Shown: one piece after another, positions 30,192-38,132 of the stretch
How the letters are laid out: every line of letters starts with the position of its first letter
How positions within the stretch are numbered: position 1 is the stretch's first letter
Assembly (NCBI GenBank): GCA_013041745.1
Contig: JABDRN010000028.1
Coordinates: 1-59,027, forward strand
Reading direction: 5' to 3'
Length of the DNA stretch: 59,027 bases
From: Gammaproteobacteria bacterium
Lineage (GTDB): Bacteria > Pseudomonadota > Gammaproteobacteria > SZUA-229
The notes under the pieces: model-generated
What the model saw: only the letters and a program-made list of their open reading frames with translations
Told to the model about the DNA's origin: nothing
Databases searched by the model: none
Translations under genes and position numbers: made by a program

Positions 30192-31271
30192 TCATGTTTT
30201 ACATGTGATATCACCATGTTCCACGTGGAACAACCTACTGTCTGACCAGTCAGATAAACTAATCTGATCTTCCTCTATAGTTGTTAAAAACAACTGAATA
30301 TCCATCGATGATAATACAGATAAGATCATGCTTTTATGAGCTGCGTCTAATTCCGCAGCGAGATCATCATACAACAGCACACAAGATTTATTTTTTATCT
30401 GCGAAAAATGCATAGCCTGGGCAAGCCGCATCAGAGCTACCAATGTTTTCTGTTGACCTCTAGAAATGCATGTTTGTGCAGACTGATTATTTACTTTAAG
30501 TGAAATGTCAGCTCGATGCGGCCCGTAATAAGTGTATCCCTTTAATCGTTCCTTTTGTAGATTGCGGTCTAAAAGCTCAGATAATTCTACTTCTCTTGGC
30601 CATCCACGTTTGTATTCGATGGAGATATTATCATCAGGAAAAAACTGTTGTATTAAATCATTAAGGTAAGGCGAAAGATTATCAAAGTATTGAGACCTCA
30701 ACTGATCAATATGATTTGATGCAGTACATATTTCATTATTCCATAATTGGCAGACATCATTTTTCTGTTTAGATTTGAGCGCAGCATTTCGTTGACTCAA
30801 AGCTTTCTTGAAACGTTGCCAGGCTTGAAAAAAGCCGTGTTCCACGTGGAACACGCCCCAGTCAATAAACTGACGACGTTGAGATGGACTACCGGTTATT
30901 AATTTATAACTATCAGGATGTATCGCCAATACTGGGAATAATGCTGCTATGTCTGATACTCTTCGTACTGGTTTCTTATCGACGCGTATCTCGGATTTAT
31001 TTCTTGCTCTTCTTATTCCAATAGGTATTGTACTATTATCGCGAGTCTCTATTGATGCGACCAGTTGTAGATAGGAACTTTGCCTTGAAATCAGATCTGT
31101 AACATATTGGCTACGAAAAGATCTTATATGACTAAGGTAGTATATCGCTTCAAGAATACTCGTTTTTCCAGAAGCATTGTCACCCACTATCAGGTTAACG
31201 CCATTTATTGGTGTTAACTGGGTTTTATTCAGATTACGGAAATCTTTTATTTGCAGCTGTTTTAATAGCAT
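30192..31271 (-). CDS. recF: DNA replication and repair protein RecF
   Basis: 359 residues of the SMC-like ABC ATPase family. Walker A is GDNASGKTS at 30-38. The signature region CISRGQQKTLVALMRLAQAM and the Walker B segment VLLYDDLAAELDAAHK are clear. RecF loads RecA at gaps with RecO and RecR. Two perfect parS sites lie within the gene and are read in frame, each giving FHVEHG, once near residues 140-145 and once close to the C-terminus (see the parS entries). The protein ends only a few residues after the second site, so that tail may be dispensable. Confidence 0.98.
   Translation of the reverse strand: MLLKQLQIKDFRNLNKTQLTPINGVNLIVGDNASGKTSILEAIYYLSHIRSFRSQYVTDLISRQSSYLQLVASIETRDNSTIPIGIRRARNKSEIRVDKKPVRRVSDIAALFPVLAIHPDSYKLITGSPSQRRQFIDWGVFHVEHGFFQAWQRFKKALSQRNAALKSKQKNDVCQLWNNEICTASNHIDQLRSQYFDNLSPYLNDLIQQFFPDDNISIEYKRGWPREVELSELLDRNLQKERLKGYTYYGPHRADISLKVNNQSAQTCISRGQQKTLVALMRLAQAMHFSQIKNKSCVLLYDDLAAELDAAHKSMILSVLSSMDIQLFLTTIEEDQISLSDWSDSRLFHVEHGDITCKT
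30217..30232. promoter_or_regulatory. parS: parS centromere site 1 (ParB binding), inside the recF 3' end
   Basis: A perfect 16-bp palindrome TGTTCCACGTGGAACA, the form of parS used by Pseudomonas-type chromosomal ParABS. It lies 25 bp from the recF stop and encodes FHVEH in the recF frame. The cognate parA and parB are at 48.7-50.4 kb in this window. Confidence 0.93.
30838..30853. promoter_or_regulatory. parS: parS centromere site 2 (ParB binding), inside recF
   Basis: An identical perfect 16-bp palindrome TGTTCCACGTGGAACA, 621 bp from site 1, again in the frame giving FHVEHG within the RecF chain. Two exact copies in one gene cannot be chance (one perfect 16-mer is expected about once in 4 billion bases). 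ParB would nucleate here and spread over the origin region. Confidence 0.93.
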
Positions 31272-31325
31272 AAATGCGCTAGTTTATTAAACGCAGTAAA
31301 GCACATTTAAACAGCAGATGTTCAA

Positions 31326-32426
31326 CTACAAACGCATTGGCATGATGACATATTTGCAATCTGCCTGATCAGGATAAGTGAGTAAAAAGCTACTATTTGA
31401 ATCTCGCAGAGAAGCCTGCACCATTTCAGAACCGGTAACATTTAACACATCAAGCATATAATTTACATTAAATCCAATCTCGATATTATCACCACTGTAG
31501 ACTACTTCCTGTTCGACATCTGCTTCTTCCTGGTCAGGATTTTGAGCCTGTAATTTAATCAGGTTCTTTTCGAGTATCAGTCGAATACCGCGATATTTTT
31601 CATTCGAAAGAATAGAAGCTCTTATCAAAGACTGTCTTAACTGATCACGGTCAGCAGTAATAACATTTTCGCCATCTGCTGGCATTACACGGTTATAGTC
31701 TGGAAAACGTCCATCGATTAGTTTTGAAGTAAGCCTTAGAGCATCAAATTCTACCTGTAGATGATTACTACCAAGAGTCATCTTGACTGATTCATCAGTA
31801 TCACTTAACAGGCGGACAAGCTCCAAGACACCCTTACGAGGTAGAATCACCTGTTTTATGTCATCGATATCAGCGTTAGTTTCCTTCTCACAATAGGCAA
31901 GTCGATGGCCATCAGTAGCTACCGCACGTAAGTTATTAGAACTGACTTCAAGCATCAAACCGTTAAGATAGTAACGAACGTCCTGTTGAGCCATAGCAAA
32001 TGCTGTTTTATCGATAAGATCGTGAAGAGTATTCTGAGTAATTTCAAACTCATATACACTATTTATTGCATCTAGTGCTGGAAAATCACTTGCAGGTAGT
32101 GTCGCTAATGAAAAACGACTTCTGCCAGATTGAACTAAGGCTTTATTGTCTTTAACGGTAAAGTTAATGATTGATTCATTTGGTAATGACTTACAGATAT
32201 CCAGTAGTTTCCTCGCAGGTACGGTAATTTCTCCAGGCTCATCTACAACCATAGATATTTGACTGATCAATTCTATTTCAAGGTCAGTAGCAGTAAGTGT
32301 TAATGAATTATCTGTGGCTCTTAATAAAACATTTGATAGTGCAGGCATCGTTTGTCTTTTTTCTACTGCACCGATGATTTGTTGAAGAGGATTAAGCAGA
32401 TTTTCCTTTTCGATTTGGAGTTTCAT
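31326..32426 (-). CDS. dnaN: DNA polymerase III beta sliding clamp
   Basis: 366 residues, the family length, with three clamp domains. The N-terminus MKLQIEKENLLNPLQQIIGAVEKRQTMPALSNVLL and C-terminus YVIMPMRL (hydrophobic pocket tail) are diagnostic. The inner blocks AVATDGHRLAYCE and LIDGRFPDYNRVMP are present. It encircles DNA and tethers polymerase III and many repair factors. The dnaA-dnaN spacer upstream carries the candidate oriC. Confidence 0.99.
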   Translation of the reverse strand: MKLQIEKENLLNPLQQIIGAVEKRQTMPALSNVLLRATDNSLTLTATDLEIELISQISMVVDEPGEITVPARKLLDICKSLPNESIINFTVKDNKALVQSGRSRFSLATLPASDFPALDAINSVYEFEITQNTLHDLIDKTAFAMAQQDVRYYLNGLMLEVSSNNLRAVATDGHRLAYCEKETNADIDDIKQVILPRKGVLELVRLLSDTDESVKMTLGSNHLQVEFDALRLTSKLIDGRFPDYNRVMPADGENVITADRDQLRQSLIRASILSNEKYRGIRLILEKNLIKLQAQNPDQEEADVEQEVVYSGDNIEIGFNVNYMLDVLNVTGSEMVQASLRDSNSSFLLTYPDQADCKYVIMPMRL

Positions 32427-32496
32427 CGTGTTACCTATATATTAATATTATTTTTATATATTTAATTTATTGTTATTATTAAGTTCCACTTCAAAT

Positions 32497-32505
32497 TGTG
32501 GATAA
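32497..32505 (-). promoter_or_regulatory. DnaA box 1
   Basis: TGTGGATAA on the plus strand, i.e. the perfect consensus TTATCCACA on the minus strand, in the dnaA-dnaN spacer. Confidence 0.8.
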
Positions 32506-32594
32506 GTTAAATATTTCTTTATATTTCAATAACTTAATTTTAATATTTAGCTGTTCTAACCAGCTTGTTAATTGCGTCTTAACTGTCAATGAAT

Positions 32595-32603
32595 TGTGGA
32601 TAA
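32595..32603 (-). promoter_or_regulatory. DnaA box 2
   Basis: A second perfect TTATCCACA on the minus strand, 98 bp from box 1; both are followed by the same AAGTT-side context (GGATAAGTT on the plus strand). Confidence 0.8.
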
Positions 32604-32651
32604 GTTGCAGAGTTATTTTTGTTTACAGATTACACAGTACAGTTAAACAAC

Positions 32652-32660
32652 TTATGCACA
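32652..32660 (+). promoter_or_regulatory. DnaA box 3
   Basis: TTATGCACA, matching the TTATNCACA consensus, on the plus strand and so opposite in orientation to boxes 1 and 2. Confidence 0.7.
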
Positions 32661-32699
32661 GTTTATTAATTGTGCGTTTTTAAAGTAATAAAATATTAT

Positions 32700-34058
32700 T
32701 TAGTTACTCAAAATACGAATCATATTTTTATAATCTTCATTAATCTTATTGTCTGATTCTCTAAGCTCAGCAATTTTCCTGCAACCATGTAATACGGTCG
32801 TATGATCACGACCTCCAAATGCAGCGCCTATTTCAGGCAGACTATGATTAGTTAATTCTTTGGATAATGCCATCGCTAATTGTCGAGGCCGAGTGATAGA
32901 GCGACTACGGCGATTTGAATGTAGATCAGAAGTACGTATCTTGTAATACTCTGCGACCGTTTTTTGAATATTGTCGATGGTGATTGTACGCTCCTGAAGA
33001 GCAATCAGATCTCGTAACGCTTCCTTGGCAAACTCTAATGTGATCGGTGACGCAGTAAAATTAGCGGTTGCTAATACACGACGAAATGCGCCTTCTAGCT
33101 CACGGATGTTTGAACGAATGCGTTTAGCAATGAAAAAAGCGACTTCATTGGGTAATTCTATTTTTGATTCTTCAGCTTTTTTCTGAAGAATGGCCACCCG
33201 TGTCTCAAGTTCTGGAGTTTCTATGCATACCGGCAGTCCCCAACCAAAACGCGAACGGAGACGCTCTTCAAGTCCTTCAACTTCTTTCGGGTAACGATCA
33301 CAGCTCAGGATGATCTGACTGCCCTCTTCTAAAAGTGCATTAAATGTATGAAAAAACTCTTCCTGCGACCGCTCTTTACCAGCAAAGAACTGGATATCAT
33401 CGACCAGGATCGCATCCAATGAACGATAATGCTGTTTGAATGCATCTATCGCGTTGTGTTGTAATGCTTTAACCATGTGGCTGACGAATCGTTCTGAATG
33501 AATGTATGTGATTCTAGCGTTCGGCTTGTTCTGTAAGATCATGTTACCCACAGCGTGCATTAAGTGGGTCTTACCTAAACCGACGCCACCATAGAAAAAC
33601 AATGGGTTATATGCGCTGCCAGGGTTTTCAGCGACCTGTATGGATGCTGCTTTAGCGAGCTGGTTGGATTTACCTTCGACAAAATTATCAAAGGTAAATA
33701 GTGGGTTTAGATTGTGTTCAACAAAAGACTGATTGTTCTTCGGTCTATTATTGGTCATGAAAGACTCAGTCTTGACCGGTTCAGCGGGTTCAGGATCTTT
33801 AATTGGGCTTTTGTTCTGGCTGCCGATTTCAATATTTAACTGGATTGATTGTTCAGCATCCATATCGAGCAGGATGGACTGAATTTTTTCGTGAAAATTC
33901 TGTTTGACCCAATCTTGCACAAAACGATTTGGAGCCAGTAATTTTATCTGATTATTCTCTTCGATAACTTGAAGAGGACGAATCCAGGTATTTAGCTGTT
34001 GGTCGGAAAGTTCCTGTTCTAATCGGTGTAAGCAATTGGACCACATTGTTTTGCTCAC
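32700..34058 (-). CDS. dnaA: Chromosomal replication initiator DnaA
   Basis: 452 residues starting at the GTG 34056-34058, with a GAGAGG site nine bases upstream; E. coli dnaA also starts with GTG. Domain I (1-70, [26 protein letters not shown]) is followed by a flexible domain II to about 115. The AAA+ domain has Walker [11 protein letters not shown] near 157-166 and Walker [10 protein letters not shown]. The C-terminal DNA-binding domain has the signature [15 protein letters not shown]. It binds DnaA boxes and melts oriC. Confidence 0.99.
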   Translation of the reverse strand: MSKTMWSNCLHRLEQELSDQQLNTWIRPLQVIEENNQIKLLAPNRFVQDWVKQNFHEKIQSILLDMDAEQSIQLNIEIGSQNKSPIKDPEPAEPVKTESFMTNNRPKNNQSFVEHNLNPLFTFDNFVEGKSNQLAKAASIQVAENPGSAYNPLFFYGGVGLGKTHLMHAVGNMILQNKPNARITYIHSERFVSHMVKALQHNAIDAFKQHYRSLDAILVDDIQFFAGKERSQEEFFHTFNALLEEGSQIILSCDRYPKEVEGLEERLRSRFGWGLPVCIETPELETRVAILQKKAEESKIELPNEVAFFIAKRIRSNIRELEGAFRRVLATANFTASPITLEFAKEALRDLIALQERTITIDNIQKTVAEYYKIRTSDLHSNRRSRSITRPRQLAMALSKELTNHSLPEIGAAFGGRDHTTVLHGCRKIAELRESDNKINEDYKNMIRILSN

Positions 34059-34132
34059 GCAGATTAACCTCTCGTTAGACTGGAGAATCGATTCAAAAGG
34101 GATGAATGACTCAGGATTATCGGGCTGTTGAT

Positions 34133-34162
34133 TGTATACCGGATACTAATACTTATCCACAA
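34133..34162 (-). promoter_or_regulatory. Candidate dnaA promoter overlapping a DnaA box
   Basis: On the minus strand TTGTGG, 18-nt spacer, TATACA, about 75 nt before the dnaA start. The -35 element is embedded in a perfect DnaA box (34153-34161), an arrangement that would let DnaA repress its own gene. The box is certain; promoter function is inferred. Confidence 0.5.
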
Positions 34163-34257
34163 GTGAAAGGTAATATATGCCCTATTATTTCTGCAACTAT
34201 AGGCAAATGTATAAAAATTAACCAATAAAAAAATATCTTTAAATCAGCTAAATATTT

Positions 34258-34286
34258 TTGACTAAGTGTTGCACAGTACGTAAAAT
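34258..34286 (+). promoter_or_regulatory. Sigma-70-type promoter for rpmH-rnpA
   Basis: TTGACT at 34258-34263, a 17-nt spacer, and TAAAAT at 34281-34286, 40 nt before the rpmH ATG. Near-consensus strength fits a ribosomal protein gene. It is divergent from dnaA. Confidence 0.75.
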
Positions 34287-34326
34287 GCGCGGTTCGCTGA
34301 AACATTGACATTATCAGGTAGTAGTC

Positions 34327-34461
34327 ATGAAAAGAACATTTCAACCAAGTTGTTTAAAACGTGCCAGAACACATGGTTTCCGTGCGCGCAGTCGTACTGT
34401 TGGCGGTCGCAAAGTATTAAAAGCTCGTCGTGCAAAAGGTCGTCATAGCTTAACTGTTTAG
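34327..34461 (+). CDS. rpmH: 50S ribosomal protein L34
   Basis: A 44-residue frame from ATG 34327 to TAG 34459-34461. It reads [20 protein letters not shown] and ends [11 protein letters not shown], matching L34 along its whole length, with about one third Arg/Lys. An AGG site lies eight bases upstream. It is part of the large ribosomal subunit and is cotranscribed with rnpA, 27 nt downstream. Confidence 0.98.
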   Translation: MKRTFQPSCLKRARTHGFRARSRTVGGRKVLKARRAKGRHSLTV

Positions 34462-34488
34462 TAACAATAAACAGTCAGGAAATAAGCC

Positions 34489-34869
34489 ATGTCCCTGACT
34501 ACATTTATGGCTACTTCCTTGGCATCATTACCAAAAAATGCCAAATTGTTAAATGCAGCTGATTATAATCACGTTTTTGACAAACCAGTTCGCTCCTCAG
34601 ATGGTTACTTCACGGTTTTAGCACGTCCAAACAAGTTGTCACGTGCACGTTTGGGCATGGCCTTTTCTAAAAAAAGGGTAAAACTGGCTGTGGCAAGAAA
34701 TCGACTTAAACGTATTTCTCGCGAAAGCTTTCGATCAACGAAAGAGAAATTTAATGCGGATTTTGTGGTTTTAGCTGGTGCTCGATGTGCAAAAGCAACA
34801 AACCAGCAGTTATTTAATTCGTTAGAACAACACTGGCAACGACTGAATAAAAAATGCGAAAAATTATAA
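34489..34869 (+). CDS. rnpA: Ribonuclease P protein component
   Basis: 126 residues. The RNR motif is present as AVARNRLKRISRES, preceded by RLGMAFSKKRVKLAVARN. The start ATG at 34489 gives a short N-terminal tail before LLNAADYNHVF; a later start at residue 7 is possible. The protein assists the catalytic RNA (not in the window) in maturing tRNA 5' ends. The 3' end overlaps yidD by 16 nt. Confidence 0.97.
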   Translation: MSLTTFMATSLASLPKNAKLLNAADYNHVFDKPVRSSDGYFTVLARPNKLSRARLGMAFSKKRVKLAVARNRLKRISRESFRSTKEKFNADFVVLAGARCAKATNQQLFNSLEQHWQRLNKKCEKL

Positions 34870-35108
34870 TTAGCATAATTACATTTATTATTCGTACATA
34901 TCAGTATGTAATCAGCCCGTATCTGGCGCCTAGCTGTCGCTATAGTCCCACCTGTTCTGAGTATGCGATTGAATCATTTCAACGATTTGGGTTCTTCAGG
35001 GGGCTGATATTATCAGTACGCCGAATATTCAGTTGTCATCCATGGCATCATGGCGGTCATGATCCTGTACCGACTACCTTTACTTTAAAAAAAAATATAA
35101 AAGATTAA
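34854..35108 (+). CDS. yidD: Membrane protein insertion efficiency factor YidD
   Basis: 84 residues with the family core YQYVISPYLAPSCRYSPTCSEYAIESFQRFG and the RIFSCHPWHHGGHDPVP ending. The N-terminal amphipathic helix would attach it to the inner membrane. It assists YidC. It starts inside rnpA, the usual overlapping arrangement, and yidC follows after 15 nt. Confidence 0.97.
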   Translation: MRKIIISIITFIIRTYQYVISPYLAPSCRYSPTCSEYAIESFQRFGFFRGLILSVRRIFSCHPWHHGGHDPVPTTFTLKKNIKD

Positions 35109-35123
35109 TCATCTGGAATCTAA

Positions 35124-36764
35124 ATGGGTAATCATCGCTTACTTTTATACTTCACACTGTTCTTCATCATTTATATGATCTGGGCACAATGGCAGTTAGC
35201 TTACGGGCCAAAATCGGAACCAGTAGCTGAGAGTACTACCCTGGAAAAGGCAGCCAGTGAAGATGCTGCTGTTCCACAGGCGGCTTCTTTACCCACAGAA
35301 GAAGCCTCAGTATCTGCAGACGATAAGGATGATGTGACCGGCAGTCAACGTATAAAAGTTATTACCGACGTGCTGGATATAGAAATTGACAGTAAAGGCG
35401 GTGATATCCTTCGTACTGTTTTGCGTGACTACTCTGTTACCGCGGAAAACCCGGAAGAGAAACTGGTATTGATGACTGATGAAAACATTAATTATTATGT
35501 TGCACAGTCTGGACTGGTTTCTGCTAATAAAGGTACGGCCCCTTCTCATAATGCTGTCTATCGCAGCGAGCAGAATTCGTACCGCTTAGCTGAAGGTACC
35601 GATATTATCGAGGTTCCCTTATATTGGGAAGGTGAAGACGGAACTAAAATTAAAAAGGTTCTGACCTTCAAACGCGGCGATTACGTTATCGATGTTAAGT
35701 ATTATATTACTGCTGGTGGTAAGGACTGGAGTGGTAGCGATTATATGCAGATCGTTCGTTCCCGTCCGGTAGAAACAGGCGGTAATGCATTTATTCATAC
35801 TTATACCGGTGGCGTTGTATATAACGATGAAATCAAATACGAAAAATATGATTTTGATGACATCCTGGAAGAAGATTTAAATTATCAGCTAAAAGATGGC
35901 TGGTTAGCTATGATCCAGCATTACTTTCTCGCCGCGTGGATTCCGGATACTGGCAAAGATAATTATTATTTCAGCCGTTATAACAGGGGCAAGGACCATT
36001 ACACTATTGGCACACGTACGTCGGCTACAACCATCGAAGCAGGACAGACCGGCGAGATCACATCGCGTTTGGTCGTAGGACCCAAGCTACAGAATAAACT
36101 TGAAGAGATTGCGCCAGGTTTAGACTTGACCGTTGATTACGGCATACTAACCATTTTCGCCAAACCTCTCTTCTGGTTACTGGACGCTTTCTACCAGTTA
36201 TTTGGCAACTGGGGTTGGGCAATCATCTTTTTAACCATCACAGTTAAAGCAGTCTTTTATAAGTTGTCAGAGATGAGCTATCGCTCGATGGCAAAAATGC
36301 GCAAGGTCGCTCCGCGTATACAGAAGATGAAAGAACAGTATGGTGATGACCGTCAGGCCATGAGCAAGGCGATGATGGACATGTATAAACGAGAAAAGAT
36401 CAACCCGATGGGTGGCTGTTTTCCGATACTGGTCCAGATGCCTGTATTTATCTCTTTGTACTGGGTGTTACTGGAAAGTGTAGAGATGCGACACGCACCA
36501 TTTGTCTTATGGTTAACTAATCTCACAGACAAAGATCCGTATTTTGTCTTACCTGTGTTAATGGGTGTTTCCATGTATATTCAGCAGAAGCTGAATCCTG
36601 CACCGATTGATCCAATTCAACAGAAAGTATTTCAGATAATGCCGTTTGCATTTACTATCATGTTTGCATTTTTCCCATCTGGTCTGGTGCTTTACTGGGT
36701 AGTAAACAACATATTGTCTATCGCGCAACAATACGTGATTACGAAGCGAATAGAAAACGCATAA
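35124..36764 (+). CDS. yidC: Membrane protein insertase YidC
   Basis: 546 residues of the long gram-negative type. An N-terminal membrane helix (LLLYFTLFFIIYMIWAQW) is followed by a low-complexity Ala/Glu linker and a large periplasmic domain of about 270 residues. The conserved insertase core of five helices starts near FAKPLFWLLDAFYQLFGNWGWAI and includes INPMGGCFPILVQMPVFISLYWVL and FAFFPSGLVLYWVVNNILSIAQQ. It inserts and folds inner-membrane proteins, including ATP synthase subunit c, encoded downstream. Confidence 0.99.
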   Translation: MGNHRLLLYFTLFFIIYMIWAQWQLAYGPKSEPVAESTTLEKAASEDAAVPQAASLPTEEASVSADDKDDVTGSQRIKVITDVLDIEIDSKGGDILRTVLRDYSVTAENPEEKLVLMTDENINYYVAQSGLVSANKGTAPSHNAVYRSEQNSYRLAEGTDIIEVPLYWEGEDGTKIKKVLTFKRGDYVIDVKYYITAGGKDWSGSDYMQIVRSRPVETGGNAFIHTYTGGVVYNDEIKYEKYDFDDILEEDLNYQLKDGWLAMIQHYFLAAWIPDTGKDNYYFSRYNRGKDHYTIGTRTSATTIEAGQTGEITSRLVVGPKLQNKLEEIAPGLDLTVDYGILTIFAKPLFWLLDAFYQLFGNWGWAIIFLTITVKAVFYKLSEMSYRSMAKMRKVAPRIQKMKEQYGDDRQAMSKAMMDMYKREKINPMGGCFPILVQMPVFISLYWVLLESVEMRHAPFVLWLTNLTDKDPYFVLPVLMGVSMYIQQKLNPAPIDPIQQKVFQIMPFAFTIMFAFFPSGLVLYWVVNNILSIAQQYVITKRIENA

Positions 36765-36788
36765 GCGAGATCCATTTTTTATTGAAAC

Positions 36789-38132
36789 ATGAATAACGAT
36801 ACTATCGCCGCCATTGCAACACCTACAGGTCTAGGCGGCGTTGGTATTATTCGTGTCTCTGGTGAAAATGCTCCGCTAATAGCTGAAAAAATCTCAGGAC
36901 TATGCCCTGCCCCGCGGTACGCTTATTATGGTACCTTCTCAGATAAAAGCGAAAACATTGTTGATAGTGGTTTAACGCTTTATTTTAAAAAACCTTTTTC
37001 ATTTACTGGTGAAGACGTTGTCGAGTTTCATGCACATGGCGGTCCGGTAGTTCTGGACATCCTGTTAAAAGAAATTTTGCAATACGATGTTCGTCCAGCA
37101 CGTGCCGGTGAGTTTACAGAACGAGCATTTCTAAATGACAAAATTGACCTCGCTCAGGCAGAAGCGATTGCTGATCTGATCACAGCCGATAGTGAGCAGG
37201 CAGCAAGAGCCGCGATGCGATCCATGCAGGGTGAATTTTCAGCACTGATACATCAGCTGGTAGAAGAATTAATCAGCCTGCGTATTTATGTTGAATCAGC
37301 TTTAGACTTCCCTGAAGAAGAAATTGACTTCCTGGCAGATGAAGCAATTGCTGAGCAGTTAGACAAGGTAATAGAAAAACTAGCCAGTGTTAAACAATCT
37401 GCTACCCAGGGAAGATTGCTAAAAGAAGGTATGACCGTTGTCATTGCGGGTAAACCGAATGCCGGAAAGTCGAGCTTGCTGAATCAGCTGGCTGGCCAGG
37501 AGTCTGCGATCGTAACAGATGTTCCTGGTACTACGCGAGATATATTGCGCGAACATATCCAGATAGATGGTCTGCCTTTACACATCGTTGATACGGCGGG
37601 CCTTCGTGAGAGTGAAGATGTTGTTGAACAGGAAGGTGTGAAGCGCGCTAAAAAGATGATCGAAAAAGCAGACCAGTTGCTTTTTGTTGTAGATATAAAC
37701 GATGATGACCGATCAGAGCTGCAGCGTTTGCCTGATAACATCGGTATCACTACTGTCTATAATAAAATCGATACGCAGCATCATGCTGCACAGTTGATCG
37801 AAAACGCTGAAGGTGATCATCAAGCTGAGATTTATTTATCAGCTAAAACGGGCGATGGAGTCGACATATTAAAAAGCCATTTAAAAAAATGTATGGGATA
37901 CCAGCAGAACAATGAAGGTCAGTTCATTGCACGACGCCGTCACCTTGATGCGATAAATAATGCGGAACAATATCTGCGCTATGCACATGTGAATCTACAC
38001 GAACTAAAAGCGGGAGAACTGCTAGCTGAAGAACTACGCATGGCACAAGAGGAACTGTCATCTATCACTGGCGAATTTAGTAGTGATGATCTGCTGGGAA
38101 GAATATTTTCTGACTTCTGTATAGGTAAATAA
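36789..38132 (+). CDS. mnmE: tRNA modification GTPase MnmE
   Basis: 447 residues. The N-terminal folate-binding domain begins [25 protein letters not shown]. The inserted G domain has P-loop [12 protein letters not shown], switch region [12 protein letters not shown] and DTAGLRES. The C-terminal end [10 protein letters not shown] carries the essential cysteine. With MnmG it installs the 5-carboxymethylaminomethyl group on wobble uridine 34 of tRNAs. mnmG, usually close by, is 8 kb downstream here. The TAA is followed directly by the GTG start of the next gene. Confidence 0.99.
   Translation: MNNDTIAAIATPTGLGGVGIIRVSGENAPLIAEKISGLCPAPRYAYYGTFSDKSENIVDSGLTLYFKKPFSFTGEDVVEFHAHGGPVVLDILLKEILQYDVRPARAGEFTERAFLNDKIDLAQAEAIADLITADSEQAARAAMRSMQGEFSALIHQLVEELISLRIYVESALDFPEEEIDFLADEAIAEQLDKVIEKLASVKQSATQGRLLKEGMTVVIAGKPNAGKSSLLNQLAGQESAIVTDVPGTTRDILREHIQIDGLPLHIVDTAGLRESEDVVEQEGVKRAKKMIEKADQLLFVVDINDDDRSELQRLPDNIGITTVYNKIDTQHHAAQLIENAEGDHQAEIYLSAKTGDGVDILKSHLKKCMGYQQNNEGQFIARRRHLDAINNAEQYLRYAHVNLHELKAGELLAEELRMAQEELSSITGEFSSDDLLGRIFSDFCIGK

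Larger units (their letters stand above)
32427..32699. other. oriC: Candidate oriC between dnaA and dnaN
   Basis: A 273-bp gene-free, very AT-rich spacer. It holds three strict DnaA boxes: TGTGGATAA at 32497-32505 and 32595-32603, and TTATGCACA at 32652-32660. The AT-rich stretch at 32437-32480 could serve as the unwinding element. A fourth perfect box lies upstream of dnaA at 34153-34161, so the dnaA-rpmH spacer could contribute. Placement beside dnaA, dnaN, recF, gyrB and two parS sites supports an origin; function is inferred. Confidence 0.7.

Noticed and set aside
30194-30212. Possible third, degenerate parS (TGTTTTACATGT) beside site 1
   Set aside because: Too many mismatches to the palindrome to call; it may be decayed or chance.
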